Shown piece after piece: positions 23,901 through 36,063 of a stretch of DNA of 64,000 nt. Within the stretch, counting starts at the first letter, position 1, and every line of letters begins with the position of its first letter. Where the stretch lies: positions 496,001 through 560,000 of the forward strand of contig VIIQ02000581.1 of NCBI GenBank assembly GCA_007449985.2, given 5' to 3'. The notes beneath the pieces were generated by a model. That model was given only the letters and a program-made list of their open reading frames with translations. It searched no databases and was not told the DNA's origin. A program made the translations under genes and the position numbers. This DNA is from Desmodesmus armatus. Its lineage: Eukaryota > Chlorophyta > Chlorophyceae > Sphaeropleales > Scenedesmaceae.

Positions 23901-25039
23901 GTGTGAAGGGAGTGCTAAGCCCTGTCAACCCCGTCATAAACGCGACCCTAAGCTGTACTCACTTGCTGTACTTATCGTACTTGCTGTCCTTGTGATACTC
24001 CTCCTTCTCATAGGTGTCCTTCTTGTGGTAATCCTCCTTGTCATATTTGTCATACTTGTCATATTTGTCATCCTTCGCATACTTGTCCTTCTTGTAGTAA
24101 TCCTCCTTGTCATACTTCTTTCCCTCAAGTATTTGTCATCCTTTTCCTTGTACTCGGTCTCCTTGTAAGTGTCTTCCTTGGGCTTGTACTGCAGTGTGAC
24201 AGAACAGGAGGGAAATGTGTGCAGGGTGTTGGTGTAATGCAGCCAGGCATCACACAACGCATGGCACTGTAGTTCACATACGCACAGGGGGTAGTTCACA
24301 TGCAGTCAAAGCCGGGAGGGGCGCAATCTTGGAGGGTGGGATAGGGGATGTGGATTCAACAACAAGGTGCCTGCAACGTGAGGAGGGGTTGGGCAATCAG
24401 GCTTGATCTGTAGGTGAAAGCAGCAGAACCCAGAAACAGCCTACAAGCGACAGTTGGGTAGGTCCTGGAGCCAGGCAGCCTCAAGAAACACATATGACTG
24501 GTTAGCTGACTCAACGATTCATCTTCTGCATGGTGTGCCCTCTGCCCTGTGCCCTGTCCTGGTCTGCCCTGCCCTGCGGTACACTGCACTGCCCTGCCCT
24601 GTCCTGTACTGCTCTGGCCTGGACGTACCTCGTACTCCTCATGCTTCTCTCCTGTGTACTCCCTTTTGGGCTTGTACTCCTTGTTATAGTAGCGGGGATC
24701 TGCAAACAACGTGGCATCATGGATTTGCAGTGTTGTGTGCAATGGCTGCAAAGCAGTAAGGGTGGTAGTTGGGACACCACTGCTGCAGAGCTGTTGAGGG
24801 CGTGTCCTGATACATGTGCTATGCGCTGCCAGCAGCTGCAAGCCGGCCTCGTCAAGCCTGCACATGCAGAGTGTCCTGCGTTCAGCCGCTGAAGTGCTCT
24901 GGGACAACTGCAGCTGTTGCTGTGCTTGAAGTGTTCAAACTGTCAGCAGCTCCCTATTGCGGCCCTCACCTTCCAAAGCCAGCGCCTGACATGCCAGATA
25001 TGCTGCCAGGCACAGTAGAAGCACCTGGCTCGCCCTCAT
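17916..25039 (-). CDS. Secreted YKD-rich, disintegrin-like Cys-repeat protein A (one internal frameshift)
   Basis: Fifteen exons (minus): 25039-24970, 24699-24629, 24188-23963, 23544-23288, 22910-22758, 22397-22299, 22081-21983, 21681-21583, 21244-21146, 20960-20868, 20637-20012, 19719-19579, 19252-19168, 18488-18390, 17950-17916; about 750 residues. Order: signal peptide (MRASQVLLLCLAAYLACQAL); Tyr/Lys/Asp-rich tract; a module ending WPPQWENYLCLKP; six Cys-repeat exons of type C-P-x(n)-C-R-x(n)-C-D-x3-C (for example CDAAEYC, CDADDVC); a disintegrin/Cys-rich-like block in exon 11 (CITGGKCDGKSNTCP, CQRCYEGECQTF); a Lys/Glu tail; a YYPTKIF module; the end YCHVPYDPK. The CDxxEYC pattern resembles ADAM disintegrin domains, but no protease domain is visible. 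Secreted, so probably matrix or cell wall (inference). Exon 3 needs one extra base near 24114-24129 to stay in frame. Paralogue of gene B at 26964. Confidence 0.85.
18489..19167 (-). other. Large intron of Cys-repeat gene A with fold-back and direct repeat
   Basis: This 679-nt intron between exons 14 and 13 holds a near-perfect inverted repeat (18841-18941). It also has an imperfect direct repeat: the stretch from about 18587 (GTGCACCATGCCTTG through ATCCAAGCAACA) recurs from about 18743. No coding signal. Confidence 0.7.
18841..18941. repeat. 34-bp-arm inverted repeat (fold-back) in an intron
   Basis: The left arm 18841-18874 and right arm 18908-18941 are reverse complements with one mismatch (arms begin TGCTTG and end CCAAGTC). 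The 33-nt loop contains a second small stem (TGCATGCTGA / TCAGCATGCA). The result would be a long hairpin in either strand's transcript. Confidence 0.9.
21721..21765 (+). repeat. Degenerate interstitial telomere-type repeat
   Basis: Short run of TTTAGGG-like units (GGGTTTAGGGTTTGG, then CTTTAGGTTTAGGGG) in the intron between exons 7 and 8 of Cys-repeat gene A. Confidence 0.7.
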
Positions 25040-26963
25040 GGCGATGCGAGCCCGTCGAAGCAGAAAACGGTTGAGGCGTGTGTGTTTCTCCAGACGCCCC
25101 TGGGCAGTATCACACCTCGACGACCTGCTCCACCAGTATATAGTAACCAATATGTGCGTTTCACGTGTCGACGGCACCTCAAGGCGATTGACGGTTTGAG
25201 GTGTCTGTGACTGAACCCCCGGAATCTGCTGAAAACTCAACCACAACAAGGTAACAGCATCAGCAAAACGAAAGTGATCAACTACGACGTTCAGTTCAAG
25301 CGCACCTGTGATCCCGGACAAATGCACATGTACATAAGGCAGGAAGCTTTTACATGACTCGCCTATACTGTTCAATGACAGGCATTTGAATCAACATGTG
25401 CACATAGACAAGAAGATAGGCCCGTTAGGCAGTACTGTCCCCGCCCAGTACAAGGGTGGATGGCTTGAGTGGTGGTGACATATGTCATGCATGCCACAAG
25501 GAGTCAGCTGATCGATCAGGCGCGTGCAGGCGTCGCAGCTGGTGAGTTGGGTAGGCCAAGAGGTAGATACACACATCGCAGGCGACTTGCAGTGTGACTG
25601 GCAGACAAGCCCCCCCCCCCCCAACACCAAAATGGCAACTGTCACACACACCAACTATAGGATTCTTTCAAGCTGTGCCATAAGTGGTTGGTTGGTGAAC
25701 TTTCAACCTTGCATGCAAGGCTAGCCTGTAAATCGCTACACAAGGACAAGCCAGACACTCATGGGTTCATGGGTTGTTGTTGCACAGAAGCCCAGCAAAT
25801 TGCCATCATGATGTTCAGCAGTAATGTGCTGATCAGCAGCAATGTGCTGCTACGTGCAAGCAAAAGCTCATGGTGTTCAGGTCCAGCTAAAACGTAGACA
25901 TGCACGGTACGTGAACCCATCAGGTTTTGATGTCCCTCCAGTGGGTGTTGCAGTGGGTAGTGTTGGTGATGATGTAACCATGTGAACAGAGTGATGATCA
26001 CAGCCACTGGCTGAATGGTTCAAGAGGAGGGCTATGATCATGCACTGCAAGTTGTAAGCCATCAAGGGGCACTGCGGATCCGCCGATGCAGAACCTGTGG
26101 TATTGACAAAAGGCTGCCAGGCTGGATTGGACCTGAATGTGCGCTTGGTCCTTGCGGATGGACTGACATGTTACAATGCATAGCAGAGCATAAAAGCTAC
26201 ATTTGCAGCAGCCAATTTGAGCCAAAATATGGAGCAGTGCCTTCACGGCACGTCTCCAACACCAGAACTATGGAAAGAATGAATAGGCAGCACACACCCT
26301 GCATGTCAAGCACACCAGTGGTCACCACACACCATAGTATGGTTGCAGAGAAGGGCAGTCTGGGAGCCCTCTTTCCTGGTCAACATGCTGTTGCTCCTGC
26401 CAAGACTAATGCCTATGCAGCTTCACTCAGAACTAAGAAACGTGAAAGGAAACACATTGAGCAGTAGCAGCGCCATCGATACATGACAGTAACGGCAGTA
26501 ATAAAGCACTTTAAAACCAGCAGGAGACAGTTGCTGAAACAGCAGGTGCATAAACACAGGCACACAGCCATCCATCCATTCAAGCAGCAGTGCACAGATA
26601 GAGCTGGATGTGACAGAACTGACTGCTGGCGCAGCAATGGAACTGCTGTCATGCAGACAACCTGCCACCACTCAGGTGTCTGCAGTTGCCCCCACGACAC
26701 ATCAACACAAAAAACACAACCACCAGGTGCAAAAAAATGTGCCACGTGTCTGTTGATAACATATGAAGAGCAATGCGCAGGAACAGAGCCTTGTTGGCCC
26801 AGACCCTTGCTCCAAGTGGAACCCACGCATAGCTTTGGAAAGACATGTGCGCAGGAAACAGGTCAAGACTCTTGACTGCACCATAAGGCGGGGATCACCA
26901 GAGCGTAGACTTCTTGACCCTAAACCCTACACATGCAGCTTGCTGTAGCATCATCGGAGACTC
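25040..26963. other. Intergenic region between tandem Cys-repeat genes
   Basis: Presumed promoter of gene A and 3' UTR of gene B, both minus strand. It contains a run of about 14 C near 25607-25622 and a short CCCTAAACCCTA telomere-like stretch near 26917. A forward open frame at 26015-26467 has no recognisable motif and I do not call it. Confidence 0.5.
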
Positions 26964-29900
26964 TCAGTCCTTCTTGACATCTGGGTTGTGGCAGTACAGC
27001 TCTGCAGGCGGGGAGCAGCAATGGCAGGCAGCAAACACCATCAGTGCTAGACCGCAAGCAAGTGTGATACCACAAGCCTCCCCATCGGTTATGCTGCATC
27101 ATGATGACTCATGCTGGCCGAAGTGGTAGCAGCCACTCATTTGCTCACTTGAGAGTGAGTTCTTCATATCTCACTTGCAAATTACTGACTGGTTTGTCAT
27201 GCTTTCTGCTGGGATGCATGGATGAAGTGCACAGTCCATCTCCTACTACACCATGATTTATGGCTTGAAGTGTACCCACCTGGCTCGAACTTGGCACCGC
27301 CGCTCTTGTAGCCGAGCAGTGTGGCATCAGTGGTAGACTTCAGAGACTCAAACACCCGTGTTGGGTAGTAAGCCACAAACTCTGCAGTTCAGGCAGGGGT
27401 CAGTGCAGGTGAGGTGCATAATCATTAGCATTATAACTATAATTTGAAATAATAATCAGCAGGGTTCAGTGCAGGTGAGGTAACCTCATATACGTTGCAA
27501 CGTAAGAACACAGGCGGCCAGCGCAGCAGCTTATGACTTGACAAAGAGGGCGCGGTGGCTGCGCCTGCCAGGCTGGGAGTAACGCTGTGCATAATCTTGA
27601 AAACCAAAAAGGCAGAGACGTGCTGGGCGAGGACAGCTTGTCCCCCACCCCAAAGCATTGCCTGTGACCTGTGAACCTAAGTTAGGTGACTCACCCTCCT
27701 CCTCATCCTCCTGGGAGTACTTGAACACCTTCCTGTCGTACTTGTCCTCCTTGTCATCCTCGTCATATTTGTCATGCTTCTTCTCGTAGTCATCACCCTT
27801 GGGGTTGTACTTGGTCTCCTTCTTGTCATCATGCTGCACAACACACAAACATGGTACAGGGCTCAGTGACGCGGCATGGGGCTGTGTGATGGTTGTACAT
27901 TAACTTACAGAGCTGCCACTGGCACAGACCACAGGATGCCAGACACTGGTTGGGCACACTTGAGGCGCGGGCTGGCACTGTGCACACACGTCATCAAATC
28001 AAATCAAATTGAAGTTACAACTTCAGCTATGAAGCTCATGCCAGCCAAACCATGCACGTGTCTCACCTTTGGCTCCTGCTTCTTGGGTGGTGGGGTAGGA
28101 GGAGTGGGAGGAGGGGTGGGAGGGGTAGGTGGCTTGTGCTCCTCAACCTTGTGATGCTTGCCGTGCTGCACAAAAGAAAGGAGAAGAAGTCAGAGGAGTG
28201 TGATGTGTGAACAGACGGCTGAGCTTTCACTTCCGCAAGTCACAAAAGGGCGGGAGCAACTGTACCTAGCAACAGCCTGGATTCAGTAAGGGGGAACTTC
28301 CCTGGTTTTTGTGCGCCAAACAGCCAAAGCAGACACAAAGGCAGTGGTAGAGGCATACTTGGCCTTGGCCAACCCCCAGCAGCTGCCGGTACATGCCTGA
28401 CTGCAGAAGCTAGTTCCCTTCTGTACGACAATGTTCACCCTTCTCTTGTGCTCATACCTACCTTCTTGCTGCTCTTCTTGTAATGTGTCTTGCCTGTGTA
28501 GGTCTTGCTGGGGGCCTTGACATAGGAGTCTCCCTCCTTGTGGTAGGACTCGCCCTCGCCCCACCTGGTCAAACATGGCACAGCACGGCACGACACGACG
28601 CGACACAGCAAAGCACATCACAGCACGCCTCAGCATCTTGAAGCAAACATTCTCTTTCAGTGTCAGCAAACTATTTTCATGAAGCTTCAGTGTCAGCAAA
28701 CTATTCGTTGGAGTAACCCTTGGGGTGACGCACTTGCCACTCCCCAGTTCAAGTCAACAATACATTCTAACACACCCTGCTGTCCTGTTGTTTTGCCCAT
28801 CGTCTGATCTCGGGTTCCGGGCATGCTCCATAAACGCCGCTACACTTACATCTCATAGGTAAAGGTCTGGCACTCGCCCTCATAGCAACGCTGGCAAGAG
28901 CTCCATCCGTGCTTCTCCGCCTTGTCGTGGGAGTAGGAACCCTTGTATGCAACGTGGCCCTTGTCGTCGAGGGCCTCTGAGAACAGGCCAGCAGTCGAGC
29001 AGGGTGTGCCAATGGCTGCGTCCTTTACATCAGGGCAAGTGTTAGCCTTGCCGTCGCACTTGCCACCGGTGATGCAGGGCTTCTTGGCCTTGCTGTTGCA
29101 GACGAAGCCGGCAGCCTGCTTCTTGTCTGGGCACTCATCGCTGTCTCCAGGGCCTGCCGAAGAGGGACGCAACAGAAATGATCAATCTGGGATGACACAG
29201 GGATGTGGTTTTGAGAAGCATCAGGTGCTGAGGTATGGACAGTACTCACTCCGAATCCCTGAACACGACAGAACTTACGCCCCTAACCAATTCTGTATCC
29301 ACCACCATTGGGCACTCAATACTCGGGCTCAGCAATCATATGACAGACAGCCTGTGTTAGGGTTTTAGGGTTAGGGTTTAGTGGGGTCTAGGGTTAGACA
29401 TGAAAGCCGGCAGCAACATCACTTACAGAAGTCGTCAGCATCACATGGGCCATCGGCCTTGCGGCAAACCTTGGCCTTGGGCGCATAGGGCTCGGGACAC
29501 TCAACCTTGCTACCATCGCCTGCATGTGTCACAACAGCACATTGAAGATCAGGCTATGCAATGCTGCTGTTAGCAAGTGCTCAAGGGGGCAGCTGCTGAT
29601 AAGACGCCAGCCAATCAGCATGTCAATTCGTGCAGGACGGAACTGCTTTCCACATTTTGCAAAGTGAAGCGAGGTGCCGCAGTTATTGCATGAGTGAAGG
29701 GTATCAGCCCGCCGTTATGCCAGGTCACAGGCTAGCATCAGCACTCACAGACAGCATCAGCAGCACAGGGCCCAGCGTAGTAGTCTGCCTTGTTGCAGAC
29801 ATAGCCCTTGGGCCTGTAGGCGTTGGGGCATTTGAAGTCCTCCTTTGGACCTGCGGCATCAAAAAGGTACTGTTCAGTTCAGTGTCATGTCGTGCTAGAT

Positions 29901-32121
29901 CATGTCTACTGGCTTTTGGCTCTACTGGCTCTCTCTGTTGCTGGAGATTGCAGCAACAATCCACTCAGTGGTGAATGCAAGTGATGTATCAGGTTGACAT
30001 ATTTTTCTCCGCAGCGTGCGGCTGGCGGCAGGCAATATAGGACGTAGCAGCGAAGCCCTTCTGCCAGAAGTGCCTAGCTGAGCTGCCGACACAAGCAGCA
30101 AAGTCCACGCATTTGGCAAGACTCACAATAGTCAGCCACATCGCAGGGGCCTTCAGGCTCCCTGCACTTGTAATCCTGTCCCTTCCAAGAAGTGGGGCAC
30201 GTTGCCGAGTTGCCGGGACCTGCAGTGCACGTGCATTGAGCACCGGTCGCAGGCAGAACTCAAACAGTGATTATGAAATGATCCAGAAGCATGGCAGGGG
30301 TGCCATACTAGGTGCAACACTTGGCATTGGCGAAGTACTCAGGGCAGGGTGGTGCTTGGGTCTGCTTGGTGGCACATACACCCAGATATATGCAGCAGCT
30401 GATGGCAACCACATGAACATGAGCATTGTTCCATGAGAATGCTTGAGCGCTAGTGCTAGCGCTATAGTGCCAGCGCTGACTGCAAAAAGTGCGCGAAGTG
30501 TACAGGAGTGCAAAAAAAGCAGCATGCAGAGAGCAGCGCATGGGCACTTACAGAAGGCGTCAGATTCACAGGGTCCCCTGGCCTTGCGGCACTTGGAGTG
30601 CTTGTAGGTGAAAGTGCAGGCCTGCTTGGTCCCAGGCCACCTCACGCAGAAGTTTGTGGGGGTGGTCTTGCAGTTCTCGTCGAATAGGACTTGGACGCCT
30701 GCGGGGCAGCAGAGAGCATGTGTGACATTGTCAGCAGAATGCAAGACTGTCACGCCAACAGCAGGATGCACCACGTTGGTACGCCAGTAACATTGCATGC
30801 CCATGCATACCGTAATGCTGCCGTGGTGACATCACTTCCGTGAGCTGACCAGTGTCATGCTGTTTGACATACACGCAGTTTGGTGCACATCTGTACCTAA
30901 CTAGACACAAGACATAGGTTGAGGGCAGACACTCACCAGATGACGCGTTGAGGCACCTGAATGTGTGCCAGGCACCGGGCCACTTCCTGCTGTTGTCGCA
31001 AGGCAGGATTGGATCCCCGTTTGCGTTCACGGGCAGAGAGGGGTAGTCCTTGTAGGAGCCGTCACCATAGCCGTACTCGCCAGAGTATCCCTCTGGCTCC
31101 TTGTAGTACCCCTCAGAGTCGTACCCTTCAGAGTCGTACTCGCCGGAGCCATAGCCAGAGTCACCACTGTACTTGTCCTCGTACTTGTCCTCGTACTTGT
31201 CGTACCTAACAAGAAAGCACAGCACATCACAGCACAGCAGCACATCTCAGATGAGGGCTTGTTGCAGTGGCCAACACTGTGTGGTGGTCACCTGTGGCAC
31301 ATGGCTCAAGTCATGGATTCAAGGAGCAAGACACTGCAATGTTGCCACAGCATGCGCGGGCTGGTGGGGGGCATGAGGCCAGATGGTCTCATCCTAGTTG
31401 TTGAAGGGTCAGCAAATATGTGGATGTCGTGCAAGCTGCTCACGGTTGTGTCAGACCTCTGGTGGCAGTCTGTCCAAGCTTGCTTTCAGCAGCGATCCAT
31501 ACAGCAGCCCAGCCGTTGTTTGCAAGTTGACAGTCATGCTTACTTGTGGTGGTAGTCATCATACTTGCTGTCCTTATATTCGTTGTACTCCTTGTTGTCC
31601 TTGTAGTAATCCTCATACTTGTCATACTTGCTGTCCTTCTCCTTGTTGTAATCCTCGTTGTCCTTGTAGTAGCGATCATACTTGTCCTCCTTGTGGTGGC
31701 CATACTTGTCACCGCTGTACTCCTTCTTATACTCGCTGTCACGGTAATTGTAGCCATCTCCTGCAGGCAGAAATGATTGAAGTCTGTTGAATACTGTCGA
31801 GTTGTTGTGGGTTGTTATGTGGGACACACCACACAAGCACGCAACACACATCCTGCATGCATGAGCCAAGGCTCGCCGTTGCTGTCCTGCAGCCTTTATA
31901 AATTTACACAACAGCTGGTGTCTATCTGACGAAGGGAACATGGGAATGTGCATGAGGTACAGGTAAGGTAATCATGAGGTACAGGTAAGGTAATAATGAG
32001 ACTCGAGGCTGTCGACTGGTGCCTTCAAACATGGCTGTCGCAGCTCTCCTCACTCACCAGCAAGCGCTCTGCATGCCAAGCACGCCACCAGGCACACCAG
32101 CAGCACTTGGCTTGCCCTCAT
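26964..32121 (-). CDS. Secreted YKD-rich, disintegrin-like Cys-repeat protein B
   Basis: Thirteen exons (minus): 32121-32058, 31760-31544, 31205-30937, 30698-30552, 30219-30127, 29850-29749, 29519-29427, 29153-28850, 28564-28462, 28165-28067, 27833-27695, 27381-27280, 27001-26964; 1770 nt, 589 residues with perfect phase. Order: signal peptide (MRASQVLLVCLVACLACRA); Tyr/Lys/Asp-rich tract; a module ending KWPGAWHTFRCLN; four Cys-repeat exons (CDVADYC, CDADDFC types); a disintegrin/Cys-rich-like block (CITGGKCDGKANTCP, CQRCYEGECQTF); a Pro-rich spacer (PPTPPTPPPTPPTPPP) like hydroxyproline-rich wall proteins; a Lys/Asp/Tyr stretch; a YYPTRVF module; the end YCHNPDVKKD. It shares its domain order with gene A (also minus strand) but has fewer Cys repeats, and gene A lacks the Pro-rich exon. 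Tyr-rich and Pro-rich tracts suggest cross-linking in the wall (inference). No catalytic domain seen. Confidence 0.9.
29355..29396 (+). repeat. Interstitial telomere-type repeat
   Basis: Several TTAGGG/TTTTAGGG/TTTAGGG-like units in tandem (GTTAGGGTTTTAGGGTTAGG and following) inside the intron between exons 7 and 8 of Cys-repeat gene B. Plant/algal telomeres use TTTAGGG. Confidence 0.8.
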
Positions 32122-33131
32122 GGCGATGCTGATAGAAACCGCTGCGTGTCGCCCCAATCTAGGGCAGTTATCTCAGTAACCGGTCAGTTGCTGCTTGTAC
32201 AAGCCAACCAATGCGTCTGAAACAGGACTGCTCAGGCGACTGGCTGTCGTCCTTCAAGCTTGTTGACCCAAAACTGTTATGCGTGTGGCCTGGTGGCCTC
32301 TTCGAGCTCCGGGTACACGACACGCAAAGACCCGAATGCTGAAATACCGATGAGATGAAAGCAACGTATTGACGGAGAGCCCACGAGGGGGGCGGGCACA
32401 CGCCGTGTTGGTGGTTCTGTGCTCGGGGCCGGGCAATGCAGACATTACCAGGCTCAATGTGCTTAAATTCTTGCCATGTAACATGTAGCCAGCATGTCAC
32501 GGCGAGGATCGCAACTTACGATCCATGCAATTCATGGATATTCTGATTCGGCGGTTTTGTTTAGACTCCTGATTGGGAGTCGCATCTTGACTGACCGAGG
32601 CTGACACCATCCAAACTTCTCGTTATCCGAGCCTTGTATCAAGATCACCCCCTTGACATACGCGGGGGTGACGTGCGGTTTCGTTCGTTGCTGGCCATCA
32701 TGGCAACATGAACTGTACAGTTCGTCAAGGCGATGCGGTGGGGTGCAGCAATGAGGTCTCGTTGCATCACGGTAAAATGCCCCAACCTGCCACAGCCCGT
32801 AAACATGTACTGCCTGTGCCAGCTTGACTGGCCAGTCCCATGGTGCACCTGCATGGTCCACTCACGTGACAGCTTGAGTGCACTGACAGAATTCCACAGG
32901 CAATATCTGACCCAACCCAATCCATTACTGATGGATACCCATCCAGCCAGATAACAAGATCTAATATCCTACAAAGACGCCATCTTTGTAGTCTGGGTGG
33001 TAGGCAGTCACTGCCTACTGAGTGCCTACCAGCCAGATTCCTGTGCACCTAGGAAGCATGGCAGCCGGAGCAGGTGCCAGGCACCAACCCAATCCAGCAT
33101 ACGTAAGTATACATGCAGCTTTATAGACACA
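32122..33131. other. Intergenic region with short hairpins
   Basis: Upstream of Cys-repeat gene B and downstream of the lipase gene (both minus). No gene is seen. Around 32970-33020 there are two perfect short palindromes: CTACAAAGA-n5-TCTTTGTAG and GTAGGCAGT-n1-ACTGCCTAC. Confidence 0.5.
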
Positions 33132-36030
33132 TCACTGCTGCAGGTGCATGCTGCTGAAGGCTTCTTTCATTTCTGTCAGCACTTTGACGTAGTTGCTGGG
33201 CAGATGGTCCAGCACTGCTGTCCTGTGCAGCAGCAGCCTAGAGAAGACATCACGCTCCGGCATCACCACCACAGGCGGCAACCTGAAGCAGCACAGTGCA
33301 GCAGAACAGGATCAGCGCAACACCGTGCAGGTGTCTGGTGCTCAAGCATGGTGTGCTGCGTGCCACAAGTAATCGCCCTGCATGGAGCGAAAGCCGACTA
33401 GACTCAGCAGCATGGCCTGCAGTGCTTAATCGCTGCAGGTGCGGACGGCTCTGGAACGTTGCATGGTACCATGTAACTACAACGAGACTGCAGTTGCAAC
33501 TGCACTTGAGTGCTGCTGGCCGTCCCTGGCCCAGCTTACCTCATGCCGCTGGTGCTGATGCCGGGTTGTGTAGCCGCTGCCCCTTCACTCCCCACAGGAT
33601 TGAGCACAGGGGCACACAGGGCTGCCAAGCCAGCAGCTGCTCCTGGTCCAAGGTCCCCACAACCGCCATCATCACCTGCGTCCTTGTCACTGCTGGCCCC
33701 AAACTTCAGCCCCCCAAATGACTCGGCCAGACGCTCAGGCAGCTGCGCGAGCTCTACTAGGCTCTCAGCTGCAAGCTCAGGCAGGCTCAGATGCTGCTTG
33801 CTAGCTGCCTCAGCAGCAGCTGCGGCAGCATCTTGTTTCTGCCGCTGCTGCTCACGCTGCCGCTGGTGCTGTGCAGCCTGCTGGGCCGCCCAGATGGCGT
33901 AATCGTCCGACTCCTGCAACAGCGCTAGCTGCACATGCTGCTGCTGCGGCAGCGGGGGCTGCCCTGCTGAATGAACCGCTCCAGCCTGCTGGTCGATTGC
34001 TGCTGCTGGGATCCCTTCGGCATCTCCTGTGTTGCCATCATCAGGATCATCCAGCCTGTGTGAGGCGCCTAGCGGAAGAAACCCCCTCCGATTCAGTCCC
34101 GACTCAGGCCCAGCGGCAGTGTTGCCAGCCTGGACACCTGCACCGGCACCAGCCACACTGCCACCCTGGCCCAATGCTGCTGCTGCTGCAGTGCCCTGCT
34201 GCAGCTGCTTGGGCGCCTTGCTGCTGCTGCCGCTGATCCTGGACCTGCCGCCAGCTCCCAAGCTGCTGACTGTGCCCCACCAGCTATGGTCAACTAGTTC
34301 CAGCTGAGGTATGACTGCATCTGCACAGCCACCACCACCACCAGCAGCAGCAGCAGCAGCAGCCCCATCAGCACTGCTGATGTCATCCACTGCCCTGATC
34401 ATATCCTCAAACTGCATCAGGTGCGAGTCCCTGCACGACCGCACCCGCCTGCTGCTGCTGCCGTCGCTGCTGCCAGTGCCGCGGCGGCTGCTTGGCATCG
34501 CTGCCGCTGCTGCCGCCGCAGCAGACGCCTCCCGCTGCCGCTGCTGCCAGAAATGCTGCAGCAGCACCTGCTTCTTATACCCTATGGCCAGCGCAGAGGC
34601 AGCATCACAGGGGGAGCCCAGGATTTGAACCAGCTCCTGCAGCTCCTGAGGGAGCTCCTCAGGGTTCAGGCCGTCTGCTGAACCCCACCTGGCCGGCCAG
34701 CCGTGCCCCGCTGCGCGCCCTGCTGCTGACCCTTCCACCTCCATAGGGCCACTGCTGCTCCTGTTGGCCGGCTGAGCAGATGCTGCTGCTGTTGGCACCC
34801 CTGCCGCATCTGCCCCTGCTGCTGCTGCTGCAGCTGTTGCTTGTGCACCGGTGGCATCCTGCCCCACTGCTGCTGCTGTTGACGCAGCGGGTGACCCAGC
34901 TGCTGAAGATGACATCTGAACGGAGGAGGAATTTGAAGTTCGCAGTGTCCGCAGGGGCTTGAGCTGCTGCTTGCCATCCCCTCGTCCACCTCCGACCGCC
35001 TGCGATCTACTGCTTCCATCGCCAGCAACTGCTGTAACCGCCGCTGCACCCTGCTGCGGCAACGTGCTGTCTGCACTGCCAGCAGCAGCCGCTGCCTCGC
35101 CAGCTTGCAGGTCCTCCTGCTGCAGCCTCAGCTGCTGCTCCAGCTGTGCTGCTGTGTCCTGCGGGGACTGCTGGTCCTGCAGGTGCAGCGGCGGGTGCTC
35201 GTGCTGAGCGGCCTGCAGGGCTGCTGCTGCTGCTCGCCTGGCATCCACACTGTGGACGTCCTGTAGGATGTGCTTGGCACTGGCTGCAGCCACCGTGTGT
35301 GCAGTCGCCGCATCCCGCGCTGCTGTCCTGCTGCTCACTGCATGCTGCTGCCGCACAGGCGGTGTCGGGCTGGCATGCTGCGCAACAGGCGGTTCGCTGG
35401 GCGGGTGCTGCTGCTGCTGGTGTGGCTGCTGGAATCGCTGCTGCTGATGATGCTTGGGCTGGGTGCGGAGGACAGGCTTGCTGGCAGGGCCCATGACGCT
35501 TGTTGGCATGTTCATCTCAGCAGGAGAGGGTGCGCTGAGGTGGCTAGTGCTGCTGCCTTCTGTGGTGCTGTGCTGCTTTGCAGCAGCTGCCGCTGAAGCA
35601 GCAGCTGCTGCTGCTGTTGCAGCTGCGGCTGGTGTGAGGTGTGCTGCTACTGCTGTCATGAGCTGGTGTGCTGCTGGACCAACTAGCTCCTCTGACAGGA
35701 TCCAGAAGATCCTGAAGTCATGTGCAGCAGCACACGCAAAGCGCACAAACAACATAATTGCCATGCACAACATCACACGCAAACTCAACACGACACTTAC
35801 ACAAAATTAATGGTCAAAACATGCACAGTTCTGTCTCTTTTTGAGCCGATACCCCTCCAGTTAGCACACCGCACAAGACCCCTGCAATACAGGATTTCAG
35901 TCACCCACCACTCCTGCTCAACCTCACCTGCCAGGGGGGTACAGTCTAGCCGTCTTCTTCAAGTCAGACTCCAGTGCATGCACAGTACTGTCCCCAACAC
36001 CACCACCACACTTGTCACCATCCCTCCCAC

Positions 36031-36063
<33 letters not shown>

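Noticed and set aside
26015..26467. Forward open frame of 150 codons with several Cys
   Set aside because: No family motif, no exon-like flanks; lies between a promoter and a 3' end of minus-strand genes.
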